From Pusillimonas sp. T2 (lineage in GTDB: Bacteria > Pseudomonadota > Gammaproteobacteria > Burkholderiales > Burkholderiaceae_B), in the NCBI RefSeq assembly GCF_002236805.1, contig NZ_NIQA01000004.1:241350-305349 (forward strand): DNA of 64,000 bases, read 5' to 3'. The position numbers were made by a program, and so were the translations under genes. The notes beneath the pieces are model-generated. The model saw nothing but the letters and a program-made list of their open reading frames with translations. It ran no database searches and had not been told where the DNA came from. This document shows, in pieces, positions 28,293 to 37,152 of the stretch. How positions within the stretch are numbered: the stretch's first letter is position 1; every line of letters starts with the position of its first letter.

Positions 28293-28973
28293 CTATTCAG
28301 GGATGATGGCGGCGTAACCCAGCTCATCGGCCCGGTCGGCCAGGAAGGTTTCAATGTGCCGCATGGCGGTCTCGACATCGTCGGTCAGGGTCATCAGGGC
28401 AAGATCGTTAGGGCCGATAAGGTGCTGCGTGCTTAACGTGGCCTTGATCCATTCAATTAAGCCGCCCCAGTAATCGACCCCCATCAGGATGACCGGCGCG
28501 GCGGGTACTTTACCGGTCTGAATAAGGGTCAGGACCTCGAAGAGTTCGTCGAGGGTGCCAAACCCGCCGGGCAGAGCGACATAGGCCGCGCTGTGCATGA
28601 AAAAAGTGGCTTTGCGCGAATAGAAATATTCGAAGCTCAGGCTGTGGGTTTGGAAGATATTGTTTTTGGTTTCGTGGGGTAGCTTGATATTCAGGCCGAT
28701 ACTATGCCCCCCGGCATTGAATGCCCCTTTATTGGCGGCCTCCATGATGCCAGGGCCTCCGCCGGCAATAACAGGCAGCCCGGCCTTTGCCAGCCGGGTG
28801 CCAATGGCCTCGGCCAGGGCGTAATAGGGTGATTCTGGTTTAATACGGGCACTGCCAAAAACGCTGACGCCCCAGCCAATTTCCTGAAGCATGTCGGCAG
28901 CTGTCTGCATCTCTGACATAATCACGGGGATCTGCCGGTCGACCGGCGTACGAACAAATTTATTGCTACTCAT
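28293..28973 (-). CDS. LOG-family protein (TIGR00730, cytokinin-type phosphoribohydrolase)
   Basis: Rossmann-fold protein of the LOG family. Characterised members hydrolyse nucleoside 5'-monophosphates, either cytokinin ribotides or ordinary purine/pyrimidine nucleotides (like YgdH/PpnN). The 226-residue product has the signature PGGFGTLDELFEV and the nucleotide-site region SRKATFFMHSAAYVALPGG. It begins SSNKFVRTPVDRQIPVI. The start ATG (28973-28971) is supported by AAGG about 8 nt upstream. It overlaps the start codon of divergent polA, so the two genes have no intergenic spacer. Substrate cannot be read from sequence. Confidence 0.88.
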   Translation of the reverse strand: MSSNKFVRTPVDRQIPVIMSEMQTAADMLQEIGWGVSVFGSARIKPESPYYALAEAIGTRLAKAGLPVIAGGGPGIMEAANKGAFNAGGHSIGLNIKLPHETKNNIFQTHSLSFEYFYSRKATFFMHSAAYVALPGGFGTLDELFEVLTLIQTGKVPAAPVILMGVDYWGGLIEWIKATLSTQHLIGPNDLALMTLTDDVETAMRHIETFLADRADELGYAAIIPE

Positions 28974-31689
28974 GAAAAAAACCTTGTTGCTTGTTGATGG
29001 TTCCAGTTATCTGTACAGGGCGTTTCACGCTCTGCCCGATTTGCGTAACGCCAAAGGTCAGCCGACCGGAGCCCTCTATGGTGTCATCTCAATGTTACGT
29101 AGGCTACCGCAAGATTACAAGGCAGATTACATGGCTTGTATTTTCGATGCCAAGGGCGGAACCTTCCGCGACGACATCTACCCCGAATATAAAGGTCATC
29201 GTCCGTCCATGCCCGACGACCTGGCGGCGCAGATCGAACCCATCCACCAGGCTGTGACGGCTTTGGGCTGGCCCGTACTGTCGGTATCCGGGGTCGAGGC
29301 CGATGACATTATTGGTACGCTGGCCCATCGCGCCACCGGTCTGGGGGTGCACACTATTATTTCTACCGGCGACAAAGATCTGGCGCAGCTGGTCAACGAA
29401 CACGTCGAGCTGGTCAATACCATGAACGGCGGGCGTCAGGATATTGCGGGCGTCATCGACAAGTTCGGGGTCAGGCCCGACCAGATCATCGACTTCCTGA
29501 TGTTAACTGGCGATGCAGTCGACAACATACCAGGTGTCAACAAGGTTGGGCCCAAGACCGCAGCCAAATGGTTGAACGAGTATGGTTCTGTCGACGAGCT
29601 TGTGCGCAATGCCGACAAAATTAAAGGGGTGGCGGGTAACAATCTGCGTGAAGCCATTCCTAACTTCGAAATGACGCGTCAACTGATTACGGTCAAGCTC
29701 GATTGCGATATCCCGTTTTTATCCGATGACTTGTCCGATCTGACGCCCAAACCTCAAGACACCGATACGCTGGTGCGTCTGTATGATGAATACGGCTTTC
29801 GTACCTGGTTGCGCGAACTCACCGGCGATGAAGAGCGGGTTCCTGTACAAGACAGTCGCGTGGCCGCCGACCCTCCACCCGAGCCGGTCGACGCCGATTA
29901 CGATACCGTACTCGATTGGAAAACATTCGATAAATGGCTCGATCTGATCACGCAGGCTGACTTGGTTGCAGTCGATACAGAAACCACGTCACTTGACCCA
30001 ATGCAAGCGCAAATGGTGGGTGTTTCTTTCGCGGTTGCGGCAGGCAAGGCGTGCTACATACCCGTGGCCCATCGTGGTCCCGACCGCGTCGAACAATTGC
30101 CGCGCAACGAGGTCCTGGAGCGTTTGCGCCCCTGGCTAGAAGACGCGTCTGCGGTCAAGTTGTTGCACAACGCAAAATACGACGCCCATGTGTTCATGAA
30201 CCATGGCGTCCGGGTGGCAGGTATTACCGAAGACACGATGCTCCAGGCGTATGTGCTTGAGTCTCACCGCCGGGTCAATTTGCAAGAGTTGGCCGAACGT
30301 TGGCTGGGGCGGCAAGGCGTCAGCTACGAGGCATTGTGTGGCAAAGGCGCCAAGCAAATCGGGTTCGACGAAGTCGATGTCGAGAAGGCGTCTTTTTATG
30401 GTTCTGAAGATGCTGACTTTACCTTGCAATTGCATCAGGTATTGCGGCCCAAAGTGTCGGCCGAAGGGCATTTAGACGACATTTACCGGCTTGAGGTCGA
30501 GGTTTCCGACGTCTTGACCACCATTGAGCGCAATGGTGTGAAAATCGATGCCGACGTTCTGGCGCGTCAAAGTCATGAAATTGGGCTGCAGTTGCAGACA
30601 CTCGAGGCCAAGGCGCACGAGTTGGCGGGTCAACCTTTCAATTTGAATTCTCCCAAACAGTTGGGTGAAATCCTTTTCGACCGCATGCAGCTTCCGGTTG
30701 TGCGTAAAACCGCCAGTGGTGCGCCGTCTACCGACGAAGACGTGCTGACCAAGCTTGCCCAAGACTACCCCTTGCCACAGGTGTTGCTCGAGTATCGCGG
30801 TCTGGCCAAACTCAAGTCAACCTATACCGACAAGCTGCCGAAAATGATCAACCCGGCGACGGGTCGGGTCCATACGCGCTATTCGCAGGCTGCCGTCATT
30901 ACAGGGCGTCTGGCCTCGTCCGATCCCAATTTACAGAATATTCCGGTTCGAACGGCCGAGGGCCGACGTGTTCGAACGGCTTTTGTGGCCGGGCAGGGAA
31001 AGATTGTGTCCGCCGATTATTCGCAAATCGAACTTCGTGTCATGGCGCATGTTTCGGGTGACGAAGGGCTTCAAAAGGCTTTCGCCGAAGGGCAGGACAT
31101 TCACCGGGCCACGGCCGCCGAAATTTTTAGCGTGGCTCTTGACGCCGTCACCGCCGATCAACGCCGTTCGGCAAAAGCCATTAATTTTGGTCTGATCTAC
31201 GGTATGGGCGAGTTCGGACTGGCAAGCGCATTAGGCATTACGCGCGACGCCGCCAAGTCTTATATCGACCGCTATTTCTCGCGTTACCCGGGTGTGGCGC
31301 GTTATATGGAAGAGACCCGTGCCAAGGCGCACGAGCAGGGCTATGTCGAGACGGTCTTCGGTCGTCGCCTTTGGTTGCCCGACATCAAGGGGTCTAAAGG
31401 GCCACGTCGTGCTGGCGCCGAGCGCGCTGCGATTAATGCGCCAATGCAGGGGACGGCCGCCGACCTGATCAAAAAGGCGATGGTGGCGGTGCAGCGCTGG
31501 ATCGTTGCTGAAAAACTGGCGACCCTGATGGTGATGCAGGTGCACGACGAATTGGTCTTTGAAGTGCCCGAGCACGAAGTCGATTTACTGGTGTCGCAGT
31601 TACCTGGCCTGATGTGCAATGTGGCGCAGCTGGCCGTGCCTTTGGTGGCTGAGGTCGGCGTAGGCCCCAACTGGGAGCAGGCGCACTAA
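28972..31689 (+). CDS. polA: DNA polymerase I
   Basis: Pol I fills gaps and removes RNA primers. The 905-residue protein has all three domains. The 5'-3' nuclease domain begins LLLVDGSSYLYRAFHALP. The 3'-5' proofreading domain is intact, with DTETTSLDP and the Y...D pair in YGSEDADFTL. The polymerase domain has motif A SADYSQIELR, motif B RRSAKAINFGLIYG and motif C QVHDELVFEV. The conserved N-terminus places the start at ATG 28972, whose A and T are shared with the reverse-strand LOG start codon. No clear Shine-Dalgarno is visible for it. A TTG at 28963 is a weaker alternative. Confidence 0.96.
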   Translation: MKKTLLLVDGSSYLYRAFHALPDLRNAKGQPTGALYGVISMLRRLPQDYKADYMACIFDAKGGTFRDDIYPEYKGHRPSMPDDLAAQIEPIHQAVTALGWPVLSVSGVEADDIIGTLAHRATGLGVHTIISTGDKDLAQLVNEHVELVNTMNGGRQDIAGVIDKFGVRPDQIIDFLMLTGDAVDNIPGVNKVGPKTAAKWLNEYGSVDELVRNADKIKGVAGNNLREAIPNFEMTRQLITVKLDCDIPFLSDDLSDLTPKPQDTDTLVRLYDEYGFRTWLRELTGDEERVPVQDSRVAADPPPEPVDADYDTVLDWKTFDKWLDLITQADLVAVDTETTSLDPMQAQMVGVSFAVAAGKACYIPVAHRGPDRVEQLPRNEVLERLRPWLEDASAVKLLHNAKYDAHVFMNHGVRVAGITEDTMLQAYVLESHRRVNLQELAERWLGRQGVSYEALCGKGAKQIGFDEVDVEKASFYGSEDADFTLQLHQVLRPKVSAEGHLDDIYRLEVEVSDVLTTIERNGVKIDADVLARQSHEIGLQLQTLEAKAHELAGQPFNLNSPKQLGEILFDRMQLPVVRKTASGAPSTDEDVLTKLAQDYPLPQVLLEYRGLAKLKSTYTDKLPKMINPATGRVHTRYSQAAVITGRLASSDPNLQNIPVRTAEGRRVRTAFVAGQGKIVSADYSQIELRVMAHVSGDEGLQKAFAEGQDIHRATAAEIFSVALDAVTADQRRSAKAINFGLIYGMGEFGLASALGITRDAAKSYIDRYFSRYPGVARYMEETRAKAHEQGYVETVFGRRLWLPDIKGSKGPRRAGAERAAINAPMQGTAADLIKKAMVAVQRWIVAEKLATLMVMQVHDELVFEVPEHEVDLLVSQLPGLMCNVAQLAVPLVAEVGVGPNWEQAH

Positions 31690-31735
31690 CTCCTAACCTT
31701 TACACTTTGCGAACAAAACCTAAACAGGAGGAACA

Positions 31736-32521
31736 ATGGCATTTTCACCCATCACGGGCGCTGCGCCCACAACAATTTATACCGACGGGGTCGGGCTGGC
31801 GTGCGGCGAGTTCCAGATGCCTACGTTTGACGGCACTATTACGGCTTACTATGCCAAGCCCGAAGCCAGGCAGCAGGCGCCTGTCGTACTGGTCATCCAG
31901 GAAGTTTTTGGGTTGCACGAGCATATTCGTGATGTTTGTCGGCGCTTTGCCAAAGAAGGGTATTTTGCGGTGGCCGTGAATCTCTTTGAGCGTCAGGGTG
32001 ACTGTAACCAGTACACCGATGTTCCGACCCTGATCAAGGAAATCGTTTCTAAGGCTTCCGATGAGCAGGTCATGGCTGACCTGGATGCCAGCGTGGCCTG
32101 GGCTCGCGAACAGGGCGGTGATACTGCGCGTCTGGCAGTCACTGGTTTCTGTTGGGGTGGTCGTATCACCTGGATGTATGCCGAGCACAGTTCAACATGC
32201 CGCGTAGGTGCGGCGTGGTATGGCAAGCTGGTGGTGGGCCATGGCCCGTTGCAAAAGCGTAATCCTATAGACGTAGCCAATACGCTCAAAGCCCCGGTAC
32301 TGGGTTTGTATGGCGGTCAGGATGCCGGCATTCCGTTAGCTGACGTTGAGCGCATGCAGGCCGCGTTGGCTCAAGGCAATGATCATGCCCGGGACTCCAA
32401 GATCATCGTTTATCCCGAGTCGAACCATGCGTTTTATTCTGACTACCGGGGGAGTTACAACGAGCCCGACGCCAAAGACGCCTGGCAACGTACATTGGCC
32501 TGGTTCGACAAGTATTTATAA
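31736..32521 (+). CDS. Dienelactone hydrolase family protein
   Basis: Alpha/beta hydrolase of the carboxymethylenebutenolidase (DLH) family, 261 residues. The nucleophile is C139 in GFCWGGRIT, with the likely acid in YGGQDAGIPL and the His in ESNHAFYSDYRGSY, which together make the usual Cys-Asp-His triad. EVFGLHEHIRDVCRR is another family hallmark. No chlorocatechol or other aromatic pathway genes stand nearby, so a role in classical dienelactone breakdown is not supported by context. A very strong ribosome site AGGAGG lies at 31726-31731, 4 nt before the ATG. Confidence 0.9.
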   Translation: MAFSPITGAAPTTIYTDGVGLACGEFQMPTFDGTITAYYAKPEARQQAPVVLVIQEVFGLHEHIRDVCRRFAKEGYFAVAVNLFERQGDCNQYTDVPTLIKEIVSKASDEQVMADLDASVAWAREQGGDTARLAVTGFCWGGRITWMYAEHSSTCRVGAAWYGKLVVGHGPLQKRNPIDVANTLKAPVLGLYGGQDAGIPLADVERMQAALAQGNDHARDSKIIVYPESNHAFYSDYRGSYNEPDAKDAWQRTLAWFDKYL

Positions 32522-32547
32522 ACCCAGGCGGGCAGTTGCCGTCAGGT

Positions 32548-32580
32548 GCAATCTGCCGCTTGTTTCTAGCGGCAGATTGC
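32548..32580. terminator. Perfect 13-bp hairpin between dienelactone hydrolase and htpX
   Basis: GCAATCTGCCGCT (32548-32560) pairs exactly with AGCGGCAGATTGC (32568-32580) around TGTTTCT. The genes converge here. Neither strand has a T-run right after the stem, so classical intrinsic termination is doubtful; a Rho-linked or RNA-stabilising hairpin is possible. Confidence 0.55.
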
Positions 32581-32589
32581 CTTTAGCAG

Positions 32590-33471
32590 TTAGAGCGTTT
32601 GCGCACTACGAAGGGCGCGAATGCGGTCTTCGATGGGAGGGTGGGTCGAGAACAACGCAGCGATGCCTGCCCCACCCGAAATGCCCGAGGCTTCGAATGA
32701 TTTGGGTAATTCGCCGGGCTCAAGTCCTCCTAAGCGGGCCAGGGCCTTGACCATGGGCTCGCGTGCGCCCATAAGCTTGGCACTGCCTGCGTCGGCGCGA
32801 TATTCGCGCTGGCGCGAGAACCAGGCCACAATAATAGACGCCAGCAATCCGAAGATGATTTCGCACACAATGACGGTAGCGTAATAGCCCATACCGACAT
32901 CGCGGTCGTTTTTGAGTACCACGCGATCAACGAAGTAGCCGACGACGCGCGCCAGGAACACCACAAACGTATTGACGACACCTTGGATGAGCGTGAGGGT
33001 AATCATGTCGCCGTTGGCAATGTGCGCCACTTCGTGGCCCAGCACGGCAGCCACTTCCTCTTCGGTCATGCTTTCAAGCAAGCCGGTTGACACCGCCACG
33101 AGGGCGTCGTTTTTAAAGGCGCCGGTGGCAAATGCGTTGGGTGGGCCATCGTAAATGGCGACTTCAGGGTGACCAATGCCGGCTCGGTCGGCCAACTGAT
33201 GCACGGTATCGACCAGCCAGGCTTCGCGAGCATTGCCCGGTGCCTGCGGGTTGATGACACGTGCGCCTGTGCTTTGCTTGGCCATCCATTTGCTAAGCAG
33301 TAACGAAATGAACGAACCAGTAAAGCCCACCAGTGCCGAGAAAATCAGTAGCTGGGTAAGGTCAAGGCCTTGGGCCGTCATGTAACGTCCCACACCCAAC
33401 ACACTCATGGTGATGCTTAGCACGACCATGACAGCGATATTGGTTAGCAAGAAAAGGAAAATGCGTTTCAT
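32590..33471 (-). CDS. htpX: Membrane protease HtpX
   Basis: HtpX is a zinc metalloprotease of the inner membrane that helps degrade misfolded membrane proteins. With ATG 33471 the product has 293 residues, the standard length. The N-terminus [15 protein letters not shown] begins a membrane segment. The HExxH zinc motif is [12 protein letters not shown], followed by two more hydrophobic segments and the third ligand Glu in [12 protein letters not shown]. The C-terminus has [13 protein letters not shown]. The frame remains open further upstream but homology starts at this Met. AGGA lies 10 nt before it. A sigma-32-like promoter and two palindromes stand upstream. Confidence 0.95.
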   Translation of the reverse strand: MKRIFLFLLTNIAVMVVLSITMSVLGVGRYMTAQGLDLTQLLIFSALVGFTGSFISLLLSKWMAKQSTGARVINPQAPGNAREAWLVDTVHQLADRAGIGHPEVAIYDGPPNAFATGAFKNDALVAVSTGLLESMTEEEVAAVLGHEVAHIANGDMITLTLIQGVVNTFVVFLARVVGYFVDRVVLKNDRDVGMGYYATVIVCEIIFGLLASIIVAWFSRQREYRADAGSAKLMGAREPMVKALARLGGLEPGELPKSFEASGISGGAGIAALFSTHPPIEDRIRALRSAQTL

Positions 33472-33501
33472 AGGGTGGATATCCTGCAGGATTGGAAAGT
33501 A

Positions 33502-33513
33502 ACACCGCGGTGT
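33502..33513. promoter_or_regulatory. 12-bp perfect palindrome in the htpX leader
   Basis: ACACCGCGGTGT reads the same on both strands. It sits between the candidate htpX promoter and the start codon. A second perfect palindrome, TCCTGCAGGA, lies at 33482-33491. Either could be an operator, but no regulator is recognised. Confidence 0.3.
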
Positions 33514-33528
33514 GGATTTTGACGATTT

Positions 33529-33556
33529 ATATTGGGGCCAAGTTCCGTATATCAAC
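33529..33556 (-). promoter_or_regulatory. Candidate sigma-32 (heat-shock) promoter for htpX
   Basis: On the minus strand GTTGATA (33556-33550) is followed after 12 bp by CCCCAATAT (33537-33529), close to the heat-shock pattern CTTGAAA-N(11-16)-CCCCATNT. The predicted transcript start is about 50 nt before the htpX ATG. htpX is a known heat-shock gene in E. coli, which fits. Confidence 0.4.
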
Positions 33557-33658
33557 AGTGTCGGGCATGTAAAAACTGACAATTTGCTGAAAATAAATTT
33601 TTCCGGGCGGCAGTATAGTATCGCCTTTAATGTATTACCGGAACTATACCGCGCCATC

Positions 33659-34522
33659 ATGCAGTCTTTATGGATGATTCTGGCTTGTGCCATGTTTGCA
33701 ATTATGGGGGCATGCATCAAGGTGGCCGCAGGATTAGGGGTCTCGCTACCGCAAATTGTATTGTTTCGTGGCGTGCCTTCGGTGCTGTTGTTGCTTGTCT
33801 GGTCTATCTCGACGCACCGGCGGGTCTGGCCCAAAAACCCCAGGCTGCACCTGTGGCGTAATCTTTCAGGCATTACCGCCATGTGGATGGGCTTCTATGC
33901 CTTGTCTCATCTGCCCTTGCCGACCGCGGTCAGTCTCAACTACACGTCCCCTTTGTTTATCACCGGCTACATGCTGATGTGGGGCGGCGCGCGCAACGAC
34001 TTTGTTCGTGCGGCGGCCGTTGTCATGGGTTTTTTTGGGGTTTTGGGCATTTTGCGGCCAAGCATTGGCGACGAGCAGTTCTTTGCCGCCCTTATGGGGT
34101 TGGGGGCAGGTGCTTTGGGAGCAATAGCCATGATGCAGGTGCGACAGCTGGGGCAGGCGGGTGAGCCCGAGTGGCGTACTGTGCTGGTTTTTTCAGCCTG
34201 CGTTTGTCTGACCGGTCTTGTGGTGCTGTTTGCCCAGGGTTGGCAACCTTTGTCTTTGAATGCCTGGTTGGCCGCCATTGGGTTGGGTGTGTCGGGGTTG
34301 GTGGGGCAACTGGCCATGACGCGTGCGTTTGGCGCCGGCAAGGCGTTATTGACAGCAGCCTTGCAGTACACGACGATTATCTTTGCAACGCTGTTGGGTA
34401 TCGTGTTCTGGGATGAGCACCCCGATGCGTTGGCCTGGCTTGGTATGGCGCTGGTCATCGGGGCCGGTTTACTGTCAACATGGCGTACTTATACCGAAAG
34501 CAGGCGGCACCGGCGGGCATGA
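33659..34522 (+). CDS. EamA/DMT-family membrane transporter
   Basis: Drug/metabolite transporter with two EamA repeats and about ten hydrophobic segments in 287 residues. The ATG at 33659 begins [17 protein letters not shown], the first membrane helix. The ORF runs further upstream, but that part is not hydrophobic and lies in the AT-rich promoter region. Internal duplicated elements are visible, such as [11 protein letters not shown] in the first repeat and [16 protein letters not shown] in the second. Substrate is unknown. The gene is divergent from htpX. An AT-rich 187-base gap between them must hold both promoters. Confidence 0.85.
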   Translation: MQSLWMILACAMFAIMGACIKVAAGLGVSLPQIVLFRGVPSVLLLLVWSISTHRRVWPKNPRLHLWRNLSGITAMWMGFYALSHLPLPTAVSLNYTSPLFITGYMLMWGGARNDFVRAAAVVMGFFGVLGILRPSIGDEQFFAALMGLGAGALGAIAMMQVRQLGQAGEPEWRTVLVFSACVCLTGLVVLFAQGWQPLSLNAWLAAIGLGVSGLVGQLAMTRAFGAGKALLTAALQYTTIIFATLLGIVFWDEHPDALAWLGMALVIGAGLLSTWRTYTESRRHRRA

Positions 34523-34591
34523 CCGTAACCCTGTGCCGGTCACGATACTGTCAACCGTTTGTTTATGCGCTTTACCCAGAAAAGGAACTCT

Positions 34592-35503
34592 ATGCACGAG
34601 CTTTTGATTGATGCCGCCACCCTGAAGCCTCTGGTTGAATCCGGGCAATGTATTGTGTTCGATGTCCGCCACGATCTGGCAGATCACGCTGCAGGGCGGC
34701 GCCAGTACGAGCAAGGCCACATACCCGGCGCCATCTTTCTTGACCACGAGCAAGATCTGGCTGCACCCAAAACCGGCACTAATGGCCGTCATCCGTTGCC
34801 TTCGCTACCAACCTTCCAGGAACTGTTGCAGAAGCATGGTGTACAGCCGGGCGTGCAAGTTGTGGTTTATGACGGCGGGACCAGCGCTTTTTCGGCGCAT
34901 CTATGGTGGATGCTGCGGTGGGCGGGTCATCGGCCGGTTGCTATTCTTGATGGCGGTTTGCCTGCCTGGTCGCGTGCAGGGTTTGCGCTGAACTCAGTTG
35001 GGGCGTCGTCCGAAGGTCATCAGCCTGAAGCGTTAACTCAGGGGGCAGATGTGGCGTCTGGGTCGGGTGCGGGGGCGTCTGTCTCTGCGTCTGGATTGGC
35101 AAGCATGCCGACGTTCTCAGCCGATGATGTCTTGGCAAATATCGGCCGTGGGCCTTATGTGGTGCTCGACGCACGTGCCGAGAATCGCTTCCGTGGCGAG
35201 GTCGAGCCCATGGATCCGGTAGCAGGACATATCCCCGGAGCATTGAATCGCCCCAATAGTCTTAATTGCCAACCCGACGGGCGTTTCCGGCCGGCTGACG
35301 AATTACGGGCCGAGTTCGAGCAGATGCTGGGTAATACACCGGCAGACCATGTCATTCACCAGTGCGGGTCAGGTATTACAGCCTGCCATAATTTGTTTGC
35401 CATGGAGCTGGCGGGGTTGGGCGGGTCGGCCTTGTACCCGGGGTCGTGGAGTGAGTGGTGCAGTGATGCGTCCCGCCCCGTGGCTGTCGGGGCGGGTACC
35501 TGA
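34592..35503 (+). CDS. sseA: 3-Mercaptopyruvate-type sulfurtransferase (two rhodanese domains)
   Basis: Two-domain sulfurtransferase, 303 residues from ATG 34592, which has a good ribosome site AAAGGAA at 34580-34586. The catalytic Cys in the C-terminal rhodanese domain lies in HQCGSGITACHNLFAMEL. The CGSG(I/V)TA loop is typical of 3-mercaptopyruvate sulfurtransferases rather than thiosulfate enzymes, which use CRKGVTA. The N-terminal domain has DVRHDLADHAAGRRQYEQGHI. The linker between domains is longer than usual and Ser/Gly/Ala-rich (about 35041-35102). An upstream ATG at about 34565 would add 9 residues without homology support. The gene converges on the Rieske gene, 14 bases apart. Confidence 0.9.
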   Translation: MHELLIDAATLKPLVESGQCIVFDVRHDLADHAAGRRQYEQGHIPGAIFLDHEQDLAAPKTGTNGRHPLPSLPTFQELLQKHGVQPGVQVVVYDGGTSAFSAHLWWMLRWAGHRPVAILDGGLPAWSRAGFALNSVGASSEGHQPEALTQGADVASGSGAGASVSASGLASMPTFSADDVLANIGRGPYVVLDARAENRFRGEVEPMDPVAGHIPGALNRPNSLNCQPDGRFRPADELRAEFEQMLGNTPADHVIHQCGSGITACHNLFAMELAGLGGSALYPGSWSEWCSDASRPVAVGAGT

Positions 35504-35517
35504 GTGCCGTTGGCTGG

Positions 35518-36666
35518 TCAGTCGCCTGACATCATTTGGCGGTACCAGGCGTGGAAGTGCATCATGCCGTCTTCCATAGGCGATTGATAAGGCCCGGCCT
35601 CATTCACACCCCTCAACATCAGGGCTTTCCGGCCGGCGTCCATGCGTTCGGCAATTTCATCATCTTCGATGGCCGTTTCCATGTAGGCTGCCCGTTGTGC
35701 CTCAACAAACTCGCGCTCGAAAGCGACAATTTCTTCGGGGTAGTAAAACTCGACAATATTGACGGTTTTTTGCGGGCTGACCGGGTGCAGGGTAGAAAGC
35801 ACGACCACATGGGGGTATAGCTCGATCATGTGCGTCGGGAAATACGTTACCCAGACGGCGCCGAAGTCGGGCGTCTGGCCTGCCCGAAACTGCAGCAGCT
35901 GGTCGTGCCAGCGTTTGTAGGTATCGGACCCCGGTTGCGCCAGTGCATTGTGTACGCCTACTCGCTGCAGGCTGTACCAGTCTGAAAACTCCCAGGTCAG
36001 ATCGTCGCAGGTAACAAACCGGCCCAGACCGGGGTGAAACGGCCCCACATGGTAGTCTTCAAGGTAGACCTCGATAAAGGTCTTCCAGTTGTAATTGCAC
36101 TCATGAACCTCGACGTGGTCGAGCACGTAGTCACCGAAGTCGAATTCGGGGCGGCTGAATAGCGGCGCCATATCAGATGCCGGGTCGCGTGGCCCCTCGA
36201 ACAACAAGCCGTGGCAATTTTTTAGGGTGAATTTCTGCAGGTTCATGCAGGGTGTTTTGGGAAACTGTGGCGCACCCAAAAGCTCACCTTGTTTGCTGTA
36301 TGTCCAGCGATGTACAGGGCAAACAATATTACCGCCGGTGTCGCGCAAGTTACCTCGATGCGCAGCGGGCTGGTTCTGGGCATCGGCCGAATCAAACCCC
36401 AGCATGACGGCTTGGCGGTGACGACACACGTTCGAGATCAGTTCTACCCCGGCGGCGTTGCGAACCAGGGCGCGACCGGCGTGCTCGTGCGCGAGCGTGT
36501 ACCAGTCGCCGGGCTCGGGGACCAGTTTTTCGTGCCCGACGTACAGGGCCGAGTTCTTGAAAATACGGGCTTTTTCGCGAGCGAAGATGTTTTCGTCGAA
36601 GTAGCTGTCGACCGTTAGCTGCGATTGCGCCAGCGCGAATTGCGCTTCCCGACCAATGTCGGTCAT
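35518..36666 (-). CDS. Rieske-type aromatic ring-hydroxylating oxygenase, alpha subunit
   Basis: Oxygenase alpha subunit of 382 residues with an N-terminal Rieske [2Fe-2S] domain and a C-terminal SRPBCC catalytic domain. The cluster ligands are C81 and H83 (CRHR) and C116 and H119 (CPVHRW). The 32-residue gap between H83 and C116 is longer than the usual 15-18. The mononuclear iron site has H206 and H211 in EDYHVGPFH, with a Glu at position -3 from the first His where many enzymes have Asp. No reductase or ferredoxin gene is adjacent, so redox partners are elsewhere. The substrate is unknown; distant relatives include choline and carnitine oxygenases. Confidence 0.88.
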   Translation of the reverse strand: MTDIGREAQFALAQSQLTVDSYFDENIFAREKARIFKNSALYVGHEKLVPEPGDWYTLAHEHAGRALVRNAAGVELISNVCRHRQAVMLGFDSADAQNQPAAHRGNLRDTGGNIVCPVHRWTYSKQGELLGAPQFPKTPCMNLQKFTLKNCHGLLFEGPRDPASDMAPLFSRPEFDFGDYVLDHVEVHECNYNWKTFIEVYLEDYHVGPFHPGLGRFVTCDDLTWEFSDWYSLQRVGVHNALAQPGSDTYKRWHDQLLQFRAGQTPDFGAVWVTYFPTHMIELYPHVVVLSTLHPVSPQKTVNIVEFYYPEEIVAFEREFVEAQRAAYMETAIEDDEIAERMDAGRKALMLRGVNEAGPYQSPMEDGMMHFHAWYRQMMSGD

Positions 36667-36868
36667 GATTTGTCCCCCGCGTGGTTACTTACCAGCCAAA
36701 TACATAAAGGTTTTGGGGCTGGTGCGAAGAAAAAACGGACTGGCCGATGAAATTAAAGGGGGCATTGTACCTTAGTTTTTTGCTTTAAAAACAAGACCTA
36801 CAGCCAATGCCGGCCGTCTTGACCCGGCATCTCGTACAATCGCATTAATTCAATTCAGGAAACACAGA

Positions 36869-37147
36869 ATGGCTGATCAATCTGCCGATTCCGCGCCGGG
36901 TGTGCGCAAACCGAAATCAGAACCGTTGCCCAAAGACTTCGAAACCGCGCTGGCGCAGCTCGAAGCCTTGGTGGCGCAAATGGAAAATGGCGAATTGCCT
37001 CTCGAGGCTTCGCTTGCGGCCTACGAACGTGGGGTCGAGCTTTCCAAAATTTGCCAAAAACTGCTCGATAAGGCCGACGAGCAGGTCAAGGTCCTGCAAG
37101 GTAATTTACTCAAGCCGCTCGACGACCGCGGCCCAGACGAGGAGTAA
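36869..37147 (+). CDS. xseB: Exodeoxyribonuclease VII small subunit
   Basis: XseB is the small helical subunit of exonuclease VII, which degrades single-stranded DNA together with XseA. The 92-residue protein has KDFETALAQLEALVAQMENG and LPLEASLAAYERGVELSKIC, the two family helices. An AGGAA ribosome site is at 36858-36862, 6 nt before the ATG. ispA starts 5 bases after the stop, the common xseB-ispA-dxs order. The large subunit gene xseA is not in the window. Confidence 0.94.
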   Translation: MADQSADSAPGVRKPKSEPLPKDFETALAQLEALVAQMENGELPLEASLAAYERGVELSKICQKLLDKADEQVKVLQGNLLKPLDDRGPDEE

Positions 37148-37152
37148 CACCG

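Noticed and set aside
36812..36840. TTGACC and TACAAT as a promoter for xseB
   Set aside because: Both hexamers match well but the spacer is only 10 bp, too short for sigma-70.
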